From Flavobacterium sp. NRK1 (GTDB lineage: Bacteria; Bacteroidota; Bacteroidia; Flavobacteriales; Flavobacteriaceae), in contig NZ_JAMXLA010000001.1 of the NCBI RefSeq assembly GCF_024054175.1, positions 2,859,166 to 2,923,165 on the forward strand: a stretch of DNA of 64,000 bases. Direction: 5' to 3'. The notes under the pieces are model-generated. The model had not been told where the DNA came from, did not search any database, and saw only the letters and a list, made by a program, of their open reading frames with translations. The position numbers and the translations under genes were made by a program. Position 1 is the first letter of the stretch. The number at the start of each line of letters is the position of its first letter. Shown piece by piece: positions 61,763 to 64,000 of this stretch.

Positions 61763-62246
61763 AAATATAGAAAATAATACGAACAAACCAAACAAAATTG
61801 TGGAAAATAATACGAATTTAAGCAATAGATTGATGCAATTTATTGAATATAAAGGAATTAGCATTAACAAGTTTTCTGATAAAATAGGAACTTCAAACAG
61901 CTATTTTAATAAAGTATTCAAAAATAATACGTCAATAGGGTCAGATAAAATAGAGAAAATACTACGAACCTACCCCGAACTTTCACCTTCATGGTTATTT
62001 TTAGAAAAAGGAGATATGATAATTTCAGAAGGCAATTATGATATCAATAATGAAATAAAAATCATCAGCGAGCCTGAAAATTTTTACCATAATGCCGACA
62101 AGCTTGCCGATTATATTATTGAGAACACAGAAGACCTGCTGAAAAATAAAAAATTCAATACATGGTACGACAATATATTCCTTAAGGGTCGCATTGAAGG
62201 CCTTAAGGAATATATCAGGAATAATTTTGAAAAGGTTAGTAAATAA
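61758..62246 (+). CDS. Phage repressor (XRE-type helix-turn-helix)
   Basis: A 162-residue protein (start ATG at 61758; an ATG six codons earlier lies in the operator). The helix-turn-helix is at about residues 25-80: LMQFIEYKGISINKFSDKIG, SNSYFNKVFKNN, IEKILRTYPELSPSWLFLEKGDM, the usual pattern in Bacteroidota phage repressors. The C-terminal part (DKLADYIIENTEDLL...) lacks the Ser-Lys S24/LexA peptidase. Three AAAATAATACG copies lie in the first half of the gene. Confidence 0.8.
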   Translation: MTNIENNTNKPNKIVENNTNLSNRLMQFIEYKGISINKFSDKIGTSNSYFNKVFKNNTSIGSDKIEKILRTYPELSPSWLFLEKGDMIISEGNYDINNEIKIISEPENFYHNADKLADYIIENTEDLLKNKKFNTWYDNIFLKGRIEGLKEYIRNNFEKVSK

Positions 62247-62364
62247 TGTTTTGGGAAGAAAACGAAATAAATAGCAACAGCTGGCTTATTTCGTCCAAAA
62301 GCATACGGCGCTCACATTCCAGCGCAATAAGCCTTACATCATAACATAAGGTTTGTTGATCCAT
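62236..62364 (-). CDS. Possible 42-residue peptide opposite the repressor end
   Basis: From ATG at 62364, MDQQTLCYDVRLIALECERR with a helical start and hydrophobic tail. It overlaps the repressor stop by 11 bases in antisense. No supporting overlap with a neighbour on its own strand, so it is weak. Confidence 0.25.
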   Translation of the reverse strand: MDQQTLCYDVRLIALECERRMLLDEISQLLLFISFSSQNIIY

Positions 62365-62462
62365 AATAGCAGGTTGGTTAATAGGTGGAAGTTTACAACG
62401 CTGTAAATGTTAAATTATTACAAATATTTTTAGTAAGTTTGATAAACCAATTTTTACCAACA

Positions 62463-63389
62463 ATGAAAAAAATCAACCCGTTATACAAACTATCTGCCGG
62501 ACTATTTTTAGTAGCAATTATAATAATTTCAATAAAAAACTTAACTAATAAAGAAAACATTGCAACATATAGAAAGGAATCTGATACAAACAATACAAAA
62601 GTATTTTTTTATATTTCAGGATGTGTATTTTTAGGACTTGTAGCCAGGCAAATTCAAAAAAGCAGGATCAATAATATAGCTAAAAATACTACTCAAAGCA
62701 TTAGCATAAAAAAGAATAACACCTCTGAAAGCAAGAATAAAAAAACAGGCGATTTACGACGTGAAGTTAAGAGTTACGATATTAAAGGGTTAGAATATAG
62801 AAACATAAAAGATAGTGATAGAGGCTTTTTCTATGGCTATATTTCTCACATCGCTCATGAAAAAGACAAAAATGCAATACAGATAATTAATTCCGATAAT
62901 AAATTAATAGGCTATTTACCAAAAGGTAAAAGCAAATTAGTTAAACACTTATACGAATGGCATAACGGAACTTTACCTTGCTGGGGAAACATTACTAACG
63001 ATTACTATTTCAGAGGCTCTTATGTAAGTTTTCCATTAGGTTCACCCGCCAACGAAATTAATAAATATGTTCAAATACTTGAAATAGATAAAACTAATAC
63101 TATTTTAAAAAATAAAAAAAGTATATCGCCTGATGAAGTTTTTACAATATTTGATAATTATTTAAAAGCACATGAGATATATCTAACATTAGAAAACAAA
63201 CTAATATTAATTGATTCCCCTTACAATTTAATTGCAGGGTTCACAAAAAGGCTTGAAGAAAATAAGGATTGGAACCGCCTTATAAAACTTGAAAACTACA
63301 TGCATATAATAAATCATATGCCGAAAACCACAAAACCAGCCACTTTACGCAGAATCGAAATAGCAAAGTCAGAGCTCGCCAAAATCTAA
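62463..63389 (+). CDS. Membrane-anchored HIRAN-like protein (cargo gene)
   Basis: A 308-residue protein. Two transmembrane helices (residues 9-25 and 47-63), a Lys/Asn/Ser linker (64-104), then a HIRAN-like domain (about 105-205) with GFFYGYISHI, the KNAIQII core at 136-142 and the LIGYLP motif at 148-153. The last 100 residues are helical, with a HEIYLTLENKLILIDSPYN segment. HIRAN domains bind damaged or single-stranded DNA ends in Rad5-type proteins. Such a membrane-tethered form between repressor and integrase is typical cargo; role unknown. Confidence 0.65.
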   Translation: MKKINPLYKLSAGLFLVAIIIISIKNLTNKENIATYRKESDTNNTKVFFYISGCVFLGLVARQIQKSRINNIAKNTTQSISIKKNNTSESKNKKTGDLRREVKSYDIKGLEYRNIKDSDRGFFYGYISHIAHEKDKNAIQIINSDNKLIGYLPKGKSKLVKHLYEWHNGTLPCWGNITNDYYFRGSYVSFPLGSPANEINKYVQILEIDKTNTILKNKKSISPDEVFTIFDNYLKAHEIYLTLENKLILIDSPYNLIAGFTKRLEENKDWNRLIKLENYMHIINHMPKTTKPATLRRIEIAKSELAKI

Positions 63390-64000
63390 CCAATTACCTT
63401 AAACAGCGCAGCATCGCGCACCGCTTCCGGGTAACGGTCTTTATAGTAGGTATCCACACCGTCGCGCTCATGGCCCATAAGCTCGCGCAGCAGGTCTTCT
63501 TCTATAAATAGCTGTTTGGCTATATTCCCAAAGGTATGGCGCGCCATTTTTATACCCAGGTTGCCGCCGGCACCTTCCAGTGCTATGCCGTGCCGTTTTT
63601 GTATCAGTACCAGCTTGCGCCCCATAGCCCGCCGAAAGGTTTTATACCCCTCATTATCCTTGCGCCACGGGAATAAATATTCACCCGGTTCGGCATATTT
63701 ATCAATTATTGCCTGTGCTTTCGGGTGCAGCTTCAAATCTACCATAGTAGCCGAATTTCCTTTTACACGGTTAAAATACACGCGCCCGTTCTTAATATCG
63801 CTATGCTTCAGATAGTACACATTTATCAGGTCGGCACCGCCCAGGTAAAACTGCAGCAGCCAAAGGTCCGTCCAGCGGTGCATACTCTCATAGTCGTGTA
63901 CCAGGTTTTCAATCTGCCGCACCGTATCGGCACCGGCAATCTTCTTGCGCGTCTGCGAACCCCGCACGGTAAGCCCCTTAAAAACACCCTCAAACGGCTT
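63386..64000 (-). CDS. int: Phage integrase (tyrosine recombinase), C-terminal part
   Basis: The frame is open to the window edge, so the N-terminus (arm-binding domain) is missing; an internal GTG at 63967 is not the real start. The C-terminal catalytic domain has Arg in KMARHTFGNIA, His in ELMGHERDG and the nucleophile in VDTYYKDRYPE. At the first Arg position (GGADLINVYYLKHSDI) an Asp or Ala replaces Arg, as in some Bacteroidota integrases such as IntDOT. It inserts the phage into tRNA-Arg. Confidence 0.9.
   Translation of the reverse strand, partial: KPFEGVFKGLTVRGSQTRKKIAGADTVRQIENLVHDYESMHRWTDLWLLQFYLGGADLINVYYLKHSDIKNGRVYFNRVKGNSATMVDLKLHPKAQAIIDKYAEPGEYLFPWRKDNEGYKTFRRAMGRKLVLIQKRHGIALEGAGGNLGIKMARHTFGNIAKQLFIEEDLLRELMGHERDGVDTYYKDRYPEAVRDAALFKVIG

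Larger units (their letters stand above)
31738..64000. mobile_element. Prophage (siphovirus-type, HK97-fold), right end outside the window
   Basis: Over 32 kb of phage genes with a complete order: lysis, tail, head, packaging, replication, early genes, repressor, cargo and integrase. The left boundary is the tRNA-Arg fragment; the integrase runs off the right edge. Portal, prohead protease, capsid, connectors, tail tube, tape measure, TerS and TerL are all intact, so the prophage may be functional. The structural region looks richer in G and C than the host genes to its left. Confidence 0.95.

Overview
The window suggests a member of the Bacteroidota, most likely Flavobacteriaceae (Flavobacterium-like). 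The DNA is AT-rich. Secreted proteins often end their signal peptide in AQ. Start codons lack Shine-Dalgarno sequences. Several genes have the Bacteroidota -7 promoter element TAnnTTTG. The encoded set (ClpC, GyrA, PheT, DnaK, LpxD, DUF2490, GH114- and GH5-type lipoproteins, CarboxypepD_reg-like protein) fits that group. The genus is inferred, not proven.

Positions 1-31.7 kb are ordinary chromosome. In order: the 3' end of an NAD(P)H-hydrate dehydratase gene, histidine ammonia-lyase, a run of small minus-strand genes (DUF1801, GNAT, a secreted protein, DUF1304), a retropepsin-RimK fusion, clpC, gyrA with a TPR protein, pheT, an M14 carboxypeptidase, a DUF2490 protein, a GH114-like lipoprotein, dnaK, a GH5 lipoprotein, a frameshifted zinc-ribbon/CarboxypepD_reg gene, an NlpC/P60 hydrolase, a thiolase, lpxD, a divergent osmC/oxyR pair, an alpha/beta hydrolase and a Bcr/CflA transporter. 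Many genes are closed by clear intrinsic terminators. No stretch longer than 300 bases lacks a gene.

From 31,738 to the window edge lies a prophage of more than 32 kb, a long-tailed, HK97-fold, siphovirus-type phage. Its left boundary is the 3' half of a tRNA-Arg(TCT) gene. The integrase is cut by the right edge, so the other attachment site and the rebuilt tRNA lie outside. Apart from the repressor and a membrane-bound HIRAN-like gene, everything is transcribed leftwards. From right to left: integrase, cargo gene, repressor with divergent operator region, early genes, replication (initiator with internal iterons, DnaB helicase), HNH endonuclease, TerS and TerL with inserted genes, a block of small unknown genes including a lipoprotein, portal, prohead protease, capsid, connectors, two tandem tail-tube proteins, tail assembly chaperones joined by a -1 frameshift, tape measure, tail-tip protein, tail fibre, and a lysis cassette (holin candidates, M15 endolysin, single-chain spanin).

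The most rewarding points are four 22-bp iterons inside the replication initiator gene, the GTTAAAC frameshift site in the tail chaperone gene, a 50-bp relic of the terL start that marks a gene insertion between terS and terL, the duplicated tail-tube gene of which one copy gained an Ig/FN3-like domain, the HIRAN-like cargo gene, and a leader sequence repeated before many small late genes.
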